Under the pieces are notes generated by a model. It did no database searches and was not told where the DNA came from. It was given only the letters and a program-made list of their open reading frames with translations. A stretch of 41,443 bases of DNA, taken from assembly GCA_032433595.1 (NCBI GenBank), contig JASWJB010000355.1, positions 1 to 41,443 on the forward strand, read 5' to 3'. Shown here one piece after another: positions 21,279-32,604 of the stretch. The translations under genes were made by a program, and so were the position numbers. The stretch's first letter is position 1. Every line of letters begins with the position of its first letter. This DNA is from Conoideocrella luteorostrata (lineage: Eukaryota; Ascomycota; Sordariomycetes; Hypocreales; Clavicipitaceae).

Positions 21279-21905
21279 GGGCGTGAAATTGATGTCAGCA
21301 GAGGCAACTTCGCGGGAACTCCCGTTGGAAGACTCATGGTGAACGTGGGGAAATGGCAAGCGGGGGGTAGTCTAATGGCATAGACAGGAAAGTCTTCTTA
21401 TTTATTTTTGCCAGCCAGCTGGCTTTCGAATTGTGTTAATCTGTGTTCTTTTCAAGAACAAATAAAAAGAAAACTGTGTTGTCAACATTTAGAGCCAGGA
21501 ATGAGACCGATTGATATACTGCTGGCAGTCAGTGTCTGAATAATACCAACACGTTCCACTGATATCCGGCAAGACACTACACATGTATGTCTACAAGATA
21601 AATCGATGTCTCATAAGTGAGTAGAAATACAGGTACAGAGATATATTAAATTGATCGATACGAAATGCGGTGGAAGCAAAGCTTGAAGACAAATTGATAT
21701 TCGCATCAAGATCTGTCCACTTGTGGACTGCGCGCGCCGTAAGGGAAGGAGCAGCCCACCAGACCCACTAAAATATCGGAACACCTGGAGCTTGGCTACC
21801 ACCCAACGTCACTTCATCCCGTATCTTACTTCAGTTGTTCCACTACCTCAACCTCAACCTCAACCTCAACCTTCAGCAGATTGCGCCTCCAGCAGATTGC
21901 GCATC
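21279..21905 (+). other. Intergenic between sec31 and get2, with tandem repeats just before get2
   Basis: This is about 630 bp with no gene. Just before the get2 start there are tandem CCTCAA units (about 21846-21872), then two copies of AGCAGATTGCGC (21875-21886 and 21891-21902), the second ending three bases before the ATG. These are probably in the get2 leader. Confidence 0.55.
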
Positions 21906-22960
21906 ATGACTGATCACGTAGAAGCAGAGGCCAGCGCTAACGATGCTGCTGCCGCGCGGTCTGCGGAGCAGGCTCGTCTTCGCAAGGAGCGCAGAGAGGC
22001 CAAGATCAAAGCTGGCGGTGCTAACAGATTAAACAAGATTACGGGCATAGGAGGCCGGGTTGTCGGGGGTGAGCTTCAACATGACATATGATTCCATGGT
22101 CGCATTCATCGTGCTCTGGTTAACGCAGGAAAATTATAGACACCGAGCAAGCTACACCCGTTGCAGCCGCTGAAACGACTACAGCCGCTCCCACGAATGC
22201 CGCCCCTTTGGAGAAAGGAAGTCAATCTCATGCCGACCCAGACGAAATCGACATTTCGCAACATTTTTACGAACCAAATGCCACACTCAGATCCAACCCC
22301 GAACCTACCATGTCGGAAGCCCAGCTTCGTCAAATGATGCTTGGCTTCGATCGCCTTGGCCAATCCAACCCAGGAACTCCAAGCTCCGTCACACCCGGTG
22401 CAGGTACCATGCCAAATATGGAAGATGATCCCATGATGAAGATGATGGCTCAAATGATGGGTGGTGCCGGTGCCGGTGGTCCGGGAAGTCCCTCATTTCC
22501 AGGCATGCCTCCCATGGCCGGTATGCCCGGTCAGCAACAACCTATTCAAACCAGCCCCTACCATACTATCTGGCGTCTTGTTCATGCGCTTGTTGCTCTT
22601 AGCTTGGGGCTCTATGTCACTCTATTCACAACTTTCTCTGGAACGAAGATTGAGCGAGAGACCGCCGCCGTTGCCCACCAGCAACATCTCGCTGCCGATG
22701 ACGAAAACGAGCACCACAAGCGCATGTTTTTTTGGATTTTTGCTACTTCAGAAGCGGTCTTGCTCACGACGCGGGTAATTCTGGACAAGGGCCGTGCTCC
22801 GCCGCCAGGGTTCATGTCGACGATTATGGGATTCATCCCAGAGCCGTTCAAGGGGTATTTGGCTGTTGGGTTGAAGTATGGACAGATTTTCACAACGGTG
22901 CGGACAGATATATTGACTTGTATGTTTGTTCTGGGTGTTTGTTCCTGGCTGAGAGCATGA
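21906..22960 (+). CDS. get2: Get2/CAMLG-type receptor subunit for tail-anchored protein insertion
   Basis: Two exons, 21906-22068 and 22140-22960, give about 327 residues. The cytosolic N-terminus carries the basic motif LRKERREAKIKAGGANRLNK (25-44), the Get3-binding feature of Get2. A variable Met/Gly/Pro-rich linker follows. Three hydrophobic segments near the C-terminus (around HALVALSLGLYVTLFTTF, FFWIFATSEAVLLTTRVIL and DILTCMFVLGVCSWL) make the ER membrane anchor. Get2 with Get1 docks Get3 carrying tail-anchored proteins. The acceptor TTATAG at 22139 was used because the CAG ten bases earlier leads to a stop. The intron is 71 nt. Confidence 0.87.
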
Positions 22961-24621
22961 TTTTGTGTCATGAGAGAGGATCAATACATTATGTTTGTTA
23001 CATCAGGCTAGCATGAAAAGCGCGGTTTCGTCATGGCAGCTGAGTTCGGCTTTTAATATTCGGACCACTGTGGAATACTTGGAGCAGCTCTCCTGAACTT
23101 GACAGTGGTGGTGATTAAGGTTCCTCATTTACAAGTAGAGATCATAGAAGACACTACCAAAATGATCCGGTCACAGAATTGAGATTCGAGCAACTGGGTC
23201 AAATCAGTATTGGGCGTCATTCCCTCGCGCGACTACATGGACAACGCGCAGCAAGACTTTGATACCGAAATCCGGTATGGAATAGATCTTATAATTGGCG
23301 GCGTATTATATATGCGCATTAACAAGACAAGTATTCACTGTTTTACTCGCTTTCTTTCCGTCACATTAAATGGGCCGACGCGAGTGTCGTCAGACTGTGC
23401 TGAATCACATTGAAGACAGACATAGACGGGGACTTGCAATTCCCAGTTACTTCCGGTTCGATGTGTCCTCACCCTAGCAACAACCTAGGAACTACTCGTG
23501 GAAAACTTGTAGACCTAAGTGACCTGTGGACTATTTATGGACTATATTCGGGCCCCTGCCGATGTCACAACTTAGAGATGATGACTCGCCTGGCTCATAA
23601 TGAATTACTTAGCTGGGATGAATAACCTTTTCTGTTCTCTGTATCTCTCTGTATTTCTCTGTATCTCTCTGTATTTCTCTGTATTTCTCTGTATTTCTCT
23701 GTATTTCTCTGTATTTCTCTGTACTTCTCTTCTCTTCCGTTTATTTCTCTCGGTTACTTTGTTCATCCTCGTTTGATTCACATGCGTCCCCAGCCTCAGC
23801 CAGAAATGTCTACACAACTACCCAGCAGTATTACACTGCACCACGAAGTCCTCTGCGGCACTCCAGACGAAACGACGACCTAATTAGAGCGTGAGAAATC
23901 CGTCCCGCCCAGACAGGCATTCGACATGAACTACAGACGGCTTCAACGGATTGCTCAGTCTCGTGCTCAGCTAGGCAACTAATGTCCTTCAAGGGTTGCG
24001 GATGCCTGAAACACACATATACATATATACATACTCCGAACATAGATGCTCGATAGGCCACGATATTCTATAAAGACAAGAACAGCATGTTCGTACAACT
24101 TTGATTGGCAAGGCTAACTGGATATTCTGGACGTGAGGCATGCTGGCATTGATGAATAGATGCAAGGACCAACCAACCCGGAACGGGCACTCTCTATCAT
24201 GTAAATTGTATTGGGGCTGAACTAACAGTGTGATTTGTACGAGGAATCCGATGGAACTTGTAACGAAACCATGACATAGATTTGGGCCTGGGTCTCTGCT
24301 GAGCGAGAATGTAATGCATACCAACGAAACGTGTACGTTGATAATCGCAAATGTGCTGTGAACTCCTTATTTAACCCCACGGTCGGGTTGTGTATTTCAT
24401 CAGCCAGAGGGCGTCTATTATATCGACTTCCAAAATAGGCTGACTGTATGTTCATCAGCTTCAATTCTTCGCAACAAAATGCTACAGAGAACCGCAATAT
24501 TTATACACAATGCTACGACAATCTTACACTCCACACACTACCTACTCCCCATCATTCTAAGCAAAACATTTTCATGCCCCCCGAAGTATTACATTAATGT
24601 TATAACCTATAATCCCGTTCT
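22961..24621. other. Intergenic between get2 and the Tmem135-like gene
   Basis: About 1.66 kb with no supportable gene. It is the convergent 3' side of both neighbours. Its main feature is the 10-bp minisatellite at 23641-23730. Scattered ORFs of 60-110 residues have no recognisable motif. Confidence 0.5.
23641..23730. repeat. Minisatellite, 10-bp unit GTATTTCTCT
   Basis: Nine consecutive 10-bp units, GTATTTCTCT with GTATCTCTCT and GTACTTCTCT variants, and a partial unit upstream. The array is pyrimidine-rich on the plus strand. A minus-strand ORF through it (about 23605-23817) is an artefact of the repeat. Confidence 0.93.
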
Positions 24622-26752
24622 TTACTGCCTCATCGTTAACCCCAATATCCCACCCAGCATACCCCGTACCCGACGCGGATTCTCCATCGCACAAGTAAAA
24701 ACCACAGCTGTACTCACCGAGAATGCTAACGTCTCTCTCCACTGCAGCTTCTTACTATACTGCCTAGGCAACAACGTCGCCATTGCCCTCGGTGCCACAA
24801 ACAACGCCATATCCTTCCTCCTGCTCGCCGTCTCGATCAACACGCTCCAACCACACAGAAAGCACCCTACACCGACGCAATACCCACCATCTATGCGCTG
24901 TCTACACTCTGTACCCTTGCCAAGCAAGTGAGGGCCAATTCGGGTTCTTCCCAGACATACACCATAATAGAATAGAGTGATATACGTGCCAAGGAATGCG
25001 GCCGATCGACAAGCTGATAGCAGCGCAGTCCTGATACTATTCCTGTTAGGTTTGCGGAGTTGCAGCGCCAATGCCAAGGGCAGGTATGTATACATGGACC
25101 ACTGCCAGGAGAGCCAGAATCTTCTCCAGGCGTGGTATTCGCAGGACGGGCCGCGGCCCATGTGGACTATGTCACAGGGGAAGGGAATAGTTTTGCATGG
25201 ATCTCCCCATTCGTAGGGGAGGTTGTGGTCTGTACACATGGAGCCTAGGAGAGGAGCTTGGCCGGTCTCTTCGTCGTATTTGAGTTCCCTGGTACGGCAA
25301 CGGCGGAGAGCTTCAATGAGGCGAATGTCTACGTGGGCTGCCGAGGTGATCCACTTGTTGTATGCTCGGGGGAGGTTGTCCGGGGCGTAGAACCATGCCC
25401 ACATAATGAGGGCGCAGGAAGCTACAAAGGAAACTGGGTCTGTCATCCCGGATATCAAAGTCTCAGCCTGAAAGTTCAATCAAGTTAGATTTTAATAGCT
25501 CAATTGGTTTGTACTTTGCGTGCTGGAGCGGGAAAGGGGGGTCTTTGAGTGTGTTGAAAGTTTGATATTGTGGGCAAACTACAACTAGAGACGCACGGCA
25601 GTATTTGCAAGCATAACAGACGAAACCCACAGAATGGAGGATGAAGAATTACAACACATACCTTGGTCCATTTCCCTGCGCCCTGTCGCCGGGACTTGTG
25701 ACGAGCCCATACTTCACCAACAATTACATCCACAGCCTGTGTGACGGCGAATAGCGTCAAGTCTACGGTTCTACCCGCAAGCTTCTCGCCGGTTTGAGGA
25801 TCGACATAACGAACTGTAGCTGAACCAGCACGACGTCGCACGGTTGGTTTTTTAGCTTGTAACAGCCTCAAGCTAAACCATGCAGCAATAAACGTTGCCA
25901 ACCATCTCGTAAGTCTGTACGTAAGCCGAGCAAAGTCGACGTCGATATTAGCTGATGTACAGAAACGGAACGTTAGAGTTCCACCGGGGACCCGTCCTCC
26001 CGTACCTGAGTTGCGCAGCACCGCCAAGATTGGTGGAGGCGCGAGCCAGAAGCTTATTCAAGGGTGCCTAGTAATTATAATCCCAGCAAGTTAGCTAGCT
26101 AAGTTCGAAAGGAATTGTTTCAAAGTAAACACTAAAATAATAGTGATGACAATAATCAAAAATGGCAAAGAGACTAAGGGAAAAGAATAAGGCTCAAGAG
26201 CGCAATCGCTTTCCGCATCGTGAGGACAAAGGTCCGGACGATAATGCAACAAAGTATGTTTGGCGTGGCTTGACGTGTGGCACGGACATCGGAGCACTGG
26301 GTAGATTTCCCAAAAGAGGAATTGGGGTAAATAAATACGGCCAAGTGCGGGGAAGAAATTGATGTACCAAGGGAAAGGGCTGGTCAATTATGAACAAATA
26401 CGGAGAGAACGAAAGGCGGCAAACAAACAGAGAGGGGAAGGTGATGTCAGACCTGTAATAGAGTCGAGCCGCCGACTAAGACCGCACAAAATGTTGGAAA
26501 GCGACGAAGATCTGTGCCAGTCTTGAGAACATGTTTGCACGATTCCAGAAAAGTGTTCTCATCCCTTTCCGGTAATGCGTAATTGGGCGTCTTGCGTTTC
26601 CTGTTGGAGAGATGCTGCAAGACCAAGGTCAACAGTCGTGGCAATACGGCAGACGCATAGCCCAGGACGTACGCGCGGACTAGAGGTCGCAGGGCTGTCG
26701 GAATCGACTGCAGCTGCAGAAAGGCATTGCCGGGTCCCGATTTCCTGGTCAT
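24622..26752 (-). CDS. Tmem135-like multipass membrane protein (fungal integral membrane family)
   Basis: Four exons, 26752-26453, 26067-26006, 25914-25662 and 25467-24622, give about 486 residues. Exon 1 has LRPLVRAYVLGYASAVLPRL and FPTFCAVLVGGSTLLQ, typical of the Tmem135 N-terminal domain. The second junction (AG|A) yields AQLRLTRWLATFIAAWFSLRLL; the third joins GKWTK to AETLISGMTDPVSF. The long last exon has YNKWI, ALRRCRTRELKY, PCDIVHMGRGPSCEYHA, FLGTYITLFYYGVCL and RQRIDGG, all conserved in the fungal family as I recall it. Animal TMEM135 is linked to mitochondrial dynamics, peroxisomes and lipid storage; the fungal role is unknown. Intron 1 is unusually long (385 nt, weak donor GTCTGA) and intron 3 is 194 nt, so the 5' structure is less certain. 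Confidence 0.78.
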
Positions 26753-29700
26753 GTCGAGCGAAAATGGCAAAAGATTCGGGCTTGGGGTTTGGGGTAAAAG
26801 TCGGAACGGTAATAGGAGTGACGCAAGTATGTGTGATAGTGGGTGCGGGTTGTGTGGTTCTCGTTGTGGTGTTACCGTGTTGGGAAATGATCGCGAACTA
26901 AAGAAGGTGGAATAATGGGGAAACGGATGATGTCTGAACGGGCGGGATCGATTTCAAATGGCTGAATCAAGGGGTGGGAAACTGGGGAAAGAGGTGGACA
27001 AACTGTGTGGGATAAAGGATGTGCCAAGAACAGGACAGAACATGGGGGTTTCGAAAGACGACGGGCAACCCAACAAACCCAATCGCGCTAACGATTCAAT
27101 AGTTACTGTCTAATCGTTGATATTTCCTCTTTTGCCTTTAAGCCAGCCAGATGGCAGAAGTCGGGCTGATCCTGTTCGTTCCTGGTACGGTAAGATGTTG
27201 ATGAGTGTGCATGCATACGTACAAATGCAGCTAAACCGAGCCCTTGCCTGCACGATGCCCTTTGTTTCACCTGGATGATAACTCGAACCGAGGCGGTGTC
27301 GCTGCGTATTAAGTTGTATCGAATTCAGGGGCAACTAAAGCACATACAATACGGAGTCAAACTCGCTTGACGGATTCGCCAGTATGGAGTATACTGGTCC
27401 AGACCCCGTATCGTGCACCAAGTTGACACCAAATACAAGCCTAGTCTTCCCGATCAGTAGTATGAAGAAAAACGCAGGCGCAGATGTCGGACGGAGTCCG
27501 ACAAGGTTCCGTGATCAGCAAGGTGTGCACCAGCAGCAGGAAACAGGTGGTTCGTCACCAGTTACGATAGGAATGCGGCTGTCTCTGGGCTAGGCAGAAA
27601 TCCAGTACGGAATAGTGATATTGCGGTGTTGTGCTCTGCAGTAGTTTGACAGTGAGGTCGCGAGTGCGTATGGTCTCGTGGTCGTTTGGTCGCGTGCTCG
27701 CAGATCAAGTTGTTAATCTGCAAGAAACGTTGTCTAAGACGCGAGATATGGGATGGCAGCCACGGCAGCCTCCCGTGCCGCTACAACTCGGTGTGCGGCT
27801 CCCGAGACAGAAAAATTGGTGGTTGGTCCGACGCGAAGACGAAATTGATTTGAGGGAGAATGGTCGTTAGGCGGTGTCGTTGTCTTTCGGTTGGCAAGGA
27901 TATCAATATGGCGACGGTTCCAAAAACTAATGGCAGGCACGAAGGAGCGGCGCGATTGACGCGATTGACGCCAGTCTAATGGTACGGCCCAACAGTCATG
28001 CGCAACTGCCAGCCACTCCGCTCGCAACGTGCAATATAATTTATGGCATCTAACTGACCGACAGCCAGGTTTCCAAGCCAGGTTTGCAAGCCAGACACCT
28101 CATCTACCGCCAGAAAAGGTCTGGTAGCCCATTCTTAGCTACCTCCGGCCGGCTCAAGAGCCATTACAAGCCTCGGCAGGAAGCCCATCAGCGCCAGAGC
28201 CCTCGTGGAACCAGGGACTTGCACTCAGATGTGGAGGGGAGGGGGAGGGGTAATTTCGCTGACCAGAGCAGATCTTCAAAAAGGGGTATGAACCATGTTG
28301 CTGCTGCTACTGCTGCATCATTAGCGATTTCCACTGCCCGGCATCACTGAATGAACTCGCATTGTCATCATGACAACCGGTGGTGGGTGAAGAGTACAAG
28401 GGGCATCGGGCGATTTTCCCAGCTAGGCTGCATCTCCAGCGTGGTGGATGGCTGTGGATGCCTCTGTGGATGCCTCCCAGTGAGCGTGGCTCAGGCTGCA
28501 GGCTCAGTAATGGTGCCGCAGCGTTACCGCTCGTGTGCTGCGTGGGCTGCGACTGCTGCGACATGGGCCAACCGAACAGACGGTGCTTGGGTGTGTTGGT
28601 GCCGCTACTGCCACTGTCGGTGGTGACCTGATGTTTGCATCGTGCGCTGGTGGAGCCCCGAGAACCGGTTTCCGCCCCGCTCCACCCTCCTCCTGCGGAC
28701 ATCCAGCCAGCCAACCGTTTAACCGTGATCGAAAAGTAAAGGGACTCGCAAAGACAATCTACTGGCCATGGTACGCATTGACGGCACGGAAATTTCCGCA
28801 GCTGAGGCGGCTTCCCTCTTACACCAAGCTGAACATATTGAATTGTGTTGCATTGTGTTGTATCAAACTAGTTAGTGCTTCCCTGTGGACGATATGAACA
28901 ATGTATCGGAGACACAGGCAAGCTTGGAGGCCAAGTCAAGTAATCTTCTAGACGGTGCATTATCTCAGTGCTTCGAGAAGCCACCGGAGTCAGGCGAGAC
29001 AGACGGCGATCCAGCACGGAGCTGTACTACGGAATACGGAGATGATATTCAGAAAATCTCACATCCCCCATCCCCCTACAAGGTACTAGTACGTTCTTGT
29101 TACCATACTCTACTTGTGCTTCTTCCTCATTAATCTCAGAATGACAGATTTCATGATCCTGCAGAGTACTCTATACAATTGCGGACAACTACGGCAACTG
29201 ATCCGTGCTTGACTCCGTCCTGTCGTATCGCGCTCCGTACACAAAAGTCAAATGCGGCAAGGGCCTCCGAACGGAAGTGTCACCAGGGGGGCTGGAGCCC
29301 ACATCATCTGCAGCCCCGATTCCAAGCCGCACTGGTCCTGGTCACAAAGGATATTGCATGTTGCAGGTAGAAGATCTCCGGGGGGAGGATGGATATTGAG
29401 CATGGCAAAAGTGGGCAGCGCCAACGATGACAGGCGTCCCTTAGCCGAACGACTGCTGAAGCATTGGGTGGTCGCTCAAGATTTACATTGCAGGGTGGCC
29501 TGTTGAAAAGGTTTCACAATTTTGCCCATCTAGTTCTAAATTAACAAACCTGGAACTTACAAGGCGCCTGCACGGCCGAGCAGCTCGGCGTTTGACCGCT
29601 GCAGCCACCAGTGCCGGAAATTCTGTCGAAGCTTCGCAAGCAGTCACCCAAGAGAGTCTGGCATGACAGCTTCTCATAAATTACTGGTGACAGGGCTGGA

Positions 29701-30162
29701 GTCAAGGGCTTGGAGCACACAACACCGGGAGCTAACGAAGAAATTGCCCCTGCAGGTCATGGGTGTCGTTCTCCCCATAATTAGAAAATAGTGCGCCTCT
29801 TGAGTGACCAGTTTGCAGCGACGTCCAGACAAGCCAAGCAGTTCGTAATGCAAGACAGTTCTTACCAGCAGTCCGATGGATCACATTTTGCGGAACGAAT
29901 GACAAGAAAAGCCACGCCAGCGGTTGGTGCTAGTAGGATTGTCGGCAAAGTGAAGAGTGGGTGTGGCTCGGCTTAGTCTATCCCGGTCATCAGCGTCTAT
30001 CCCGGACACGCAGACTCAGCTAGCAATCTTGATAGCGGGGTTGGCGTCAGCTTAGAATCTGTATTACAGTGGAGCTCGGCTGCCGCGGACAAAGAATTTT
30101 GCTGATCTCGAGGTGTTGGAACTCGTCATCAACGTGTATCAGTGTCCATTGAAGCCCAATAG

Positions 30163-30183
30163 AACAACAACAACAACAACAAC
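30163..30183 (+). repeat. (AAC)7 microsatellite
   Basis: Seven perfect AAC units in intergenic DNA. Confidence 0.9.
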
Positions 30184-32482
30184 AAAATCCATATCCGGGA
30201 ATGATCGGGAAGAAAGTCGCCTCATACAACAATCAAGATACTTAATTTATTGTGGTGCTCCATATTGCTGCCTGGTAACTAACTAGTTACTCCGTACATA
30301 CATCGGAAGCCGTAGTTCCTCGAGTGTCCATGCCTGGTGGAGCCCAGTGCAGATGAGAGCCGACTGACATGTGATTGTACTGATACAAGAATACCACTGC
30401 CGTGCTTGGCCTTTGTGAAATACGTAAAGAGTACTCCGCAGAGAAGGGCGGAATTATGCTGTTTGAGGGGCTGAAGACTAAAGCTGCCACACTGGCACTG
30501 GCACCAAGCCGCAGCGCTCGAACACGAATCAAGATTCGGTGGATGATGATGACGACGTCGCCTCCAATTCCATATTGCTCTATCCGAAAGGCGATTCGAG
30601 GCGGCAGCCACAAGAGGAGTCCTGATCTGGTTGGGTAGCACAAAGTTAAAAAGGCAGCATTTAGGGCCTTGGTCGCTGCTGCTCGCTTGACAGGGGTGGT
30701 GAAGCTTGGCTTGAGATGCATTGCCGCTAAGGACTCGCGCGCAAGGACCGAATGGGATTCGTCTGTCTGTGCTGCAAGCCATCATGGCGTTTCTCAAGGC
30801 TCACTGAAGCGGTGGGCACCCATGGGGTGTATACATTGCTAGGCAGTCTTTTGTAACGAAGGCGTCTGGGAGTCTAACAATGGCTTGCGCCTTGACTGCA
30901 GATGCTTGTTGTTGATGGTGTCGTGATGGGATGGAAAAGTATGTATCACCCGTCCCTTGTCACGTCGTACGCAGACGATTTTAGACCGGGGGGGGGGGGC
31001 TGAGGTGCCAACACAATCGACCCACCGTTCGACGTTGACTGCGGAGGAATCCGTAGATCCAACAATAAATAAGCAGCCGTTGTGTGACGGCCCTGTAATC
31101 TTTATGGGGGAGATGAAGCCGTGTTTGCAGATGAAGGATTCCTGCCAAAGATGACAGTGGTCTAGTAGCAATGTTATGCGTATCAAGATATCCGTAACGG
31201 ATTTCCTGAAAGGGCTTGCTTCATAGCTTGAGCTTATACGATGATCCTCTGGTCTGACAGACAAGTGCGTGTGTTTTGAGGTTTGCCGAGGACAATTCAA
31301 GCGTCACCGCGTTTACTACTAACAGAGATCTACCTGTGCTCTGGCGAGACAGCCGGACAGCAGCTTCCTTCCGTCCGATGTAGGCGACTGAATTGACATC
31401 ACTGTCCAACAACTGCCATCCTGGTGAGTCCACAAAGCACTAAACACAATAATACCCTGAGATAAAACCTACTCTTTGCAATAACAAAACAGTGCAGAGC
31501 CGCGACTGGATGGTTTGTAAAACATCCTAGTAGACACCCCCGCTTCCACCCAAGCTCACAACGTCCGAATATTGTATTTGGTACGGAGCACTCTGCACTC
31601 CATAGATCATGATCCTTGGTCCTCAACCCCCCCTCCCCCACTGTACTGTATCTGCGGATGGGCAGATGGCGTCGTCGCTGCGGTGCCGATGTTGGAGTAA
31701 GACTCGAAATAGGCAATACCAGGCAGAGAAGAGACTTGGGTGAGACCCGCCCCTGTCTCGACTACATCGAATTCTGCAGCAGTGGTCAGTGTCGTGTCGT
31801 CGGTGGTGCGTCGTGTGGAAGCTGGAGCCAGAGAAGAGTCACGCTGGGGAAGCACAGAAAAGGTGCATGAACCAGCGTCGCGTACTGCAGTTTGCAAAGA
31901 GCCAAAGGAAAGCAGAGCGCGCAAAACACCCGAAGTACTCAAAGTAAAGCACGCAAGTATAAGTACCTTCCGTATAGGCCAGTTTGCTGCGCGACTCCTG
32001 GACCTGCGACTAATAACTCATCGTACTTAAGTGCCGTACCGTACCGCACCTCGTGGTGGCCGCAGCCCGCACCACCCACCACACTGCTAGGCCCAGAGCC
32101 CAGAGCGCAAAACGCACAGCACGGCACCACTTAAACTGCTCACCGCAGCCCACATCCCACATCCACGGTCCCAGTCCCAGTCCCAGTCCTATCCCCCCCA
32201 TTCCCCCCAATTCCCAGTCGCCCTGTCCAGCCCACAGTAGTGCCAGTTAGACACGAGGGCAGGAAAAGGTCAAAAGAGACTCGGCCCCACCCACTTCATG
32301 CCTGGGCTCATCCACGGGCCTCTCTCTCTCCAACGCCGCCAACTCCAGACTCTATAACTCCAAACCGTCCCGCGCATGTGAGCTCCGTCTTCACCTTGCC
32401 CACTACCCCGGATTTCCCCAACTTCATCCTGTGCTAGCATTTGCAAATCTTCGACTCTTCACACCATCACAGCCTGGAGTCT

Positions 32483-32533
32483 ATGTTGCATCATCATCAT
32501 CTGTTGACGTCTGCAACCTCGCTCTCGTCTTAG
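32483..32533 (+). promoter_or_regulatory. Candidate upstream ORF in the bHLH gene leader
   Basis: An ATG at 32483 opens a 16-residue frame with four consecutive His codons and stops at 32531-32533, 71 nt before the main ATG. Another short ATG frame begins near 32299. If the transcript starts upstream of these, they could restrain translation. The transcript start is unknown. Confidence 0.4.
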
Positions 32534-32604
32534 ACGACGCTTCCGGCAGCCCGGATCCCCTCTAACCCCCCACATTACACTCGACGGCAGGAAGACACTC
32601 CCCA

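Larger units (their letters stand above)
26753..32604. other. 5.85-kb gene-free divergent intergenic region
   Basis: No ORF here shows a family motif, codon pattern or splice-linked continuation. Contents: a TACGGAGTC near-match (27350-27358); a duplicated GCGATTGAC at about 27953-27968; imperfect AGCCAGGTTT direct repeats near 28064-28095; (AAC)7 at 30163-30183; an exact TACTCCGTAC at 30288-30297; a 12-G tract at 30988-30999; and a C-rich CCCAGT repeat near 32166-32189. The right end must hold the long leader or promoter of the bHLH gene. Confidence 0.5.

Noticed and set aside
23605..23817. Minus-strand ORF with repeated REIQRNTEKY
   Set aside because: A translation of the 10-bp minisatellite; no start context, neighbours or homology support.
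24479..24931. 150-residue plus-strand ORF
   Set aside because: It is antisense to the last exon of the Tmem135-like gene, which has clear family motifs; no motif on the plus strand.
26162..26362. Plus-strand 66-residue ORF rich in Lys/Arg
   Set aside because: Sits inside intron 1 of the Tmem135-like gene on the opposite strand and shows no motif.
28307..28714. 135-residue minus-strand ORF in GC-rich DNA
   Set aside because: Low-complexity composition, overlapped by several plus-strand ORFs, no motif.
30279..30797. Two overlapping minus-strand ORFs (144 and 172 residues)
   Set aside because: Overlap each other in different frames, no recognisable motif, and no splice-linked extension.
26753..32604. 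A hidden secondary-metabolite or defence gene cluster in the large gap
   Set aside because: No fragment of a synthase, oxidoreductase, transporter, NLR or nuclease motif is visible in any frame.
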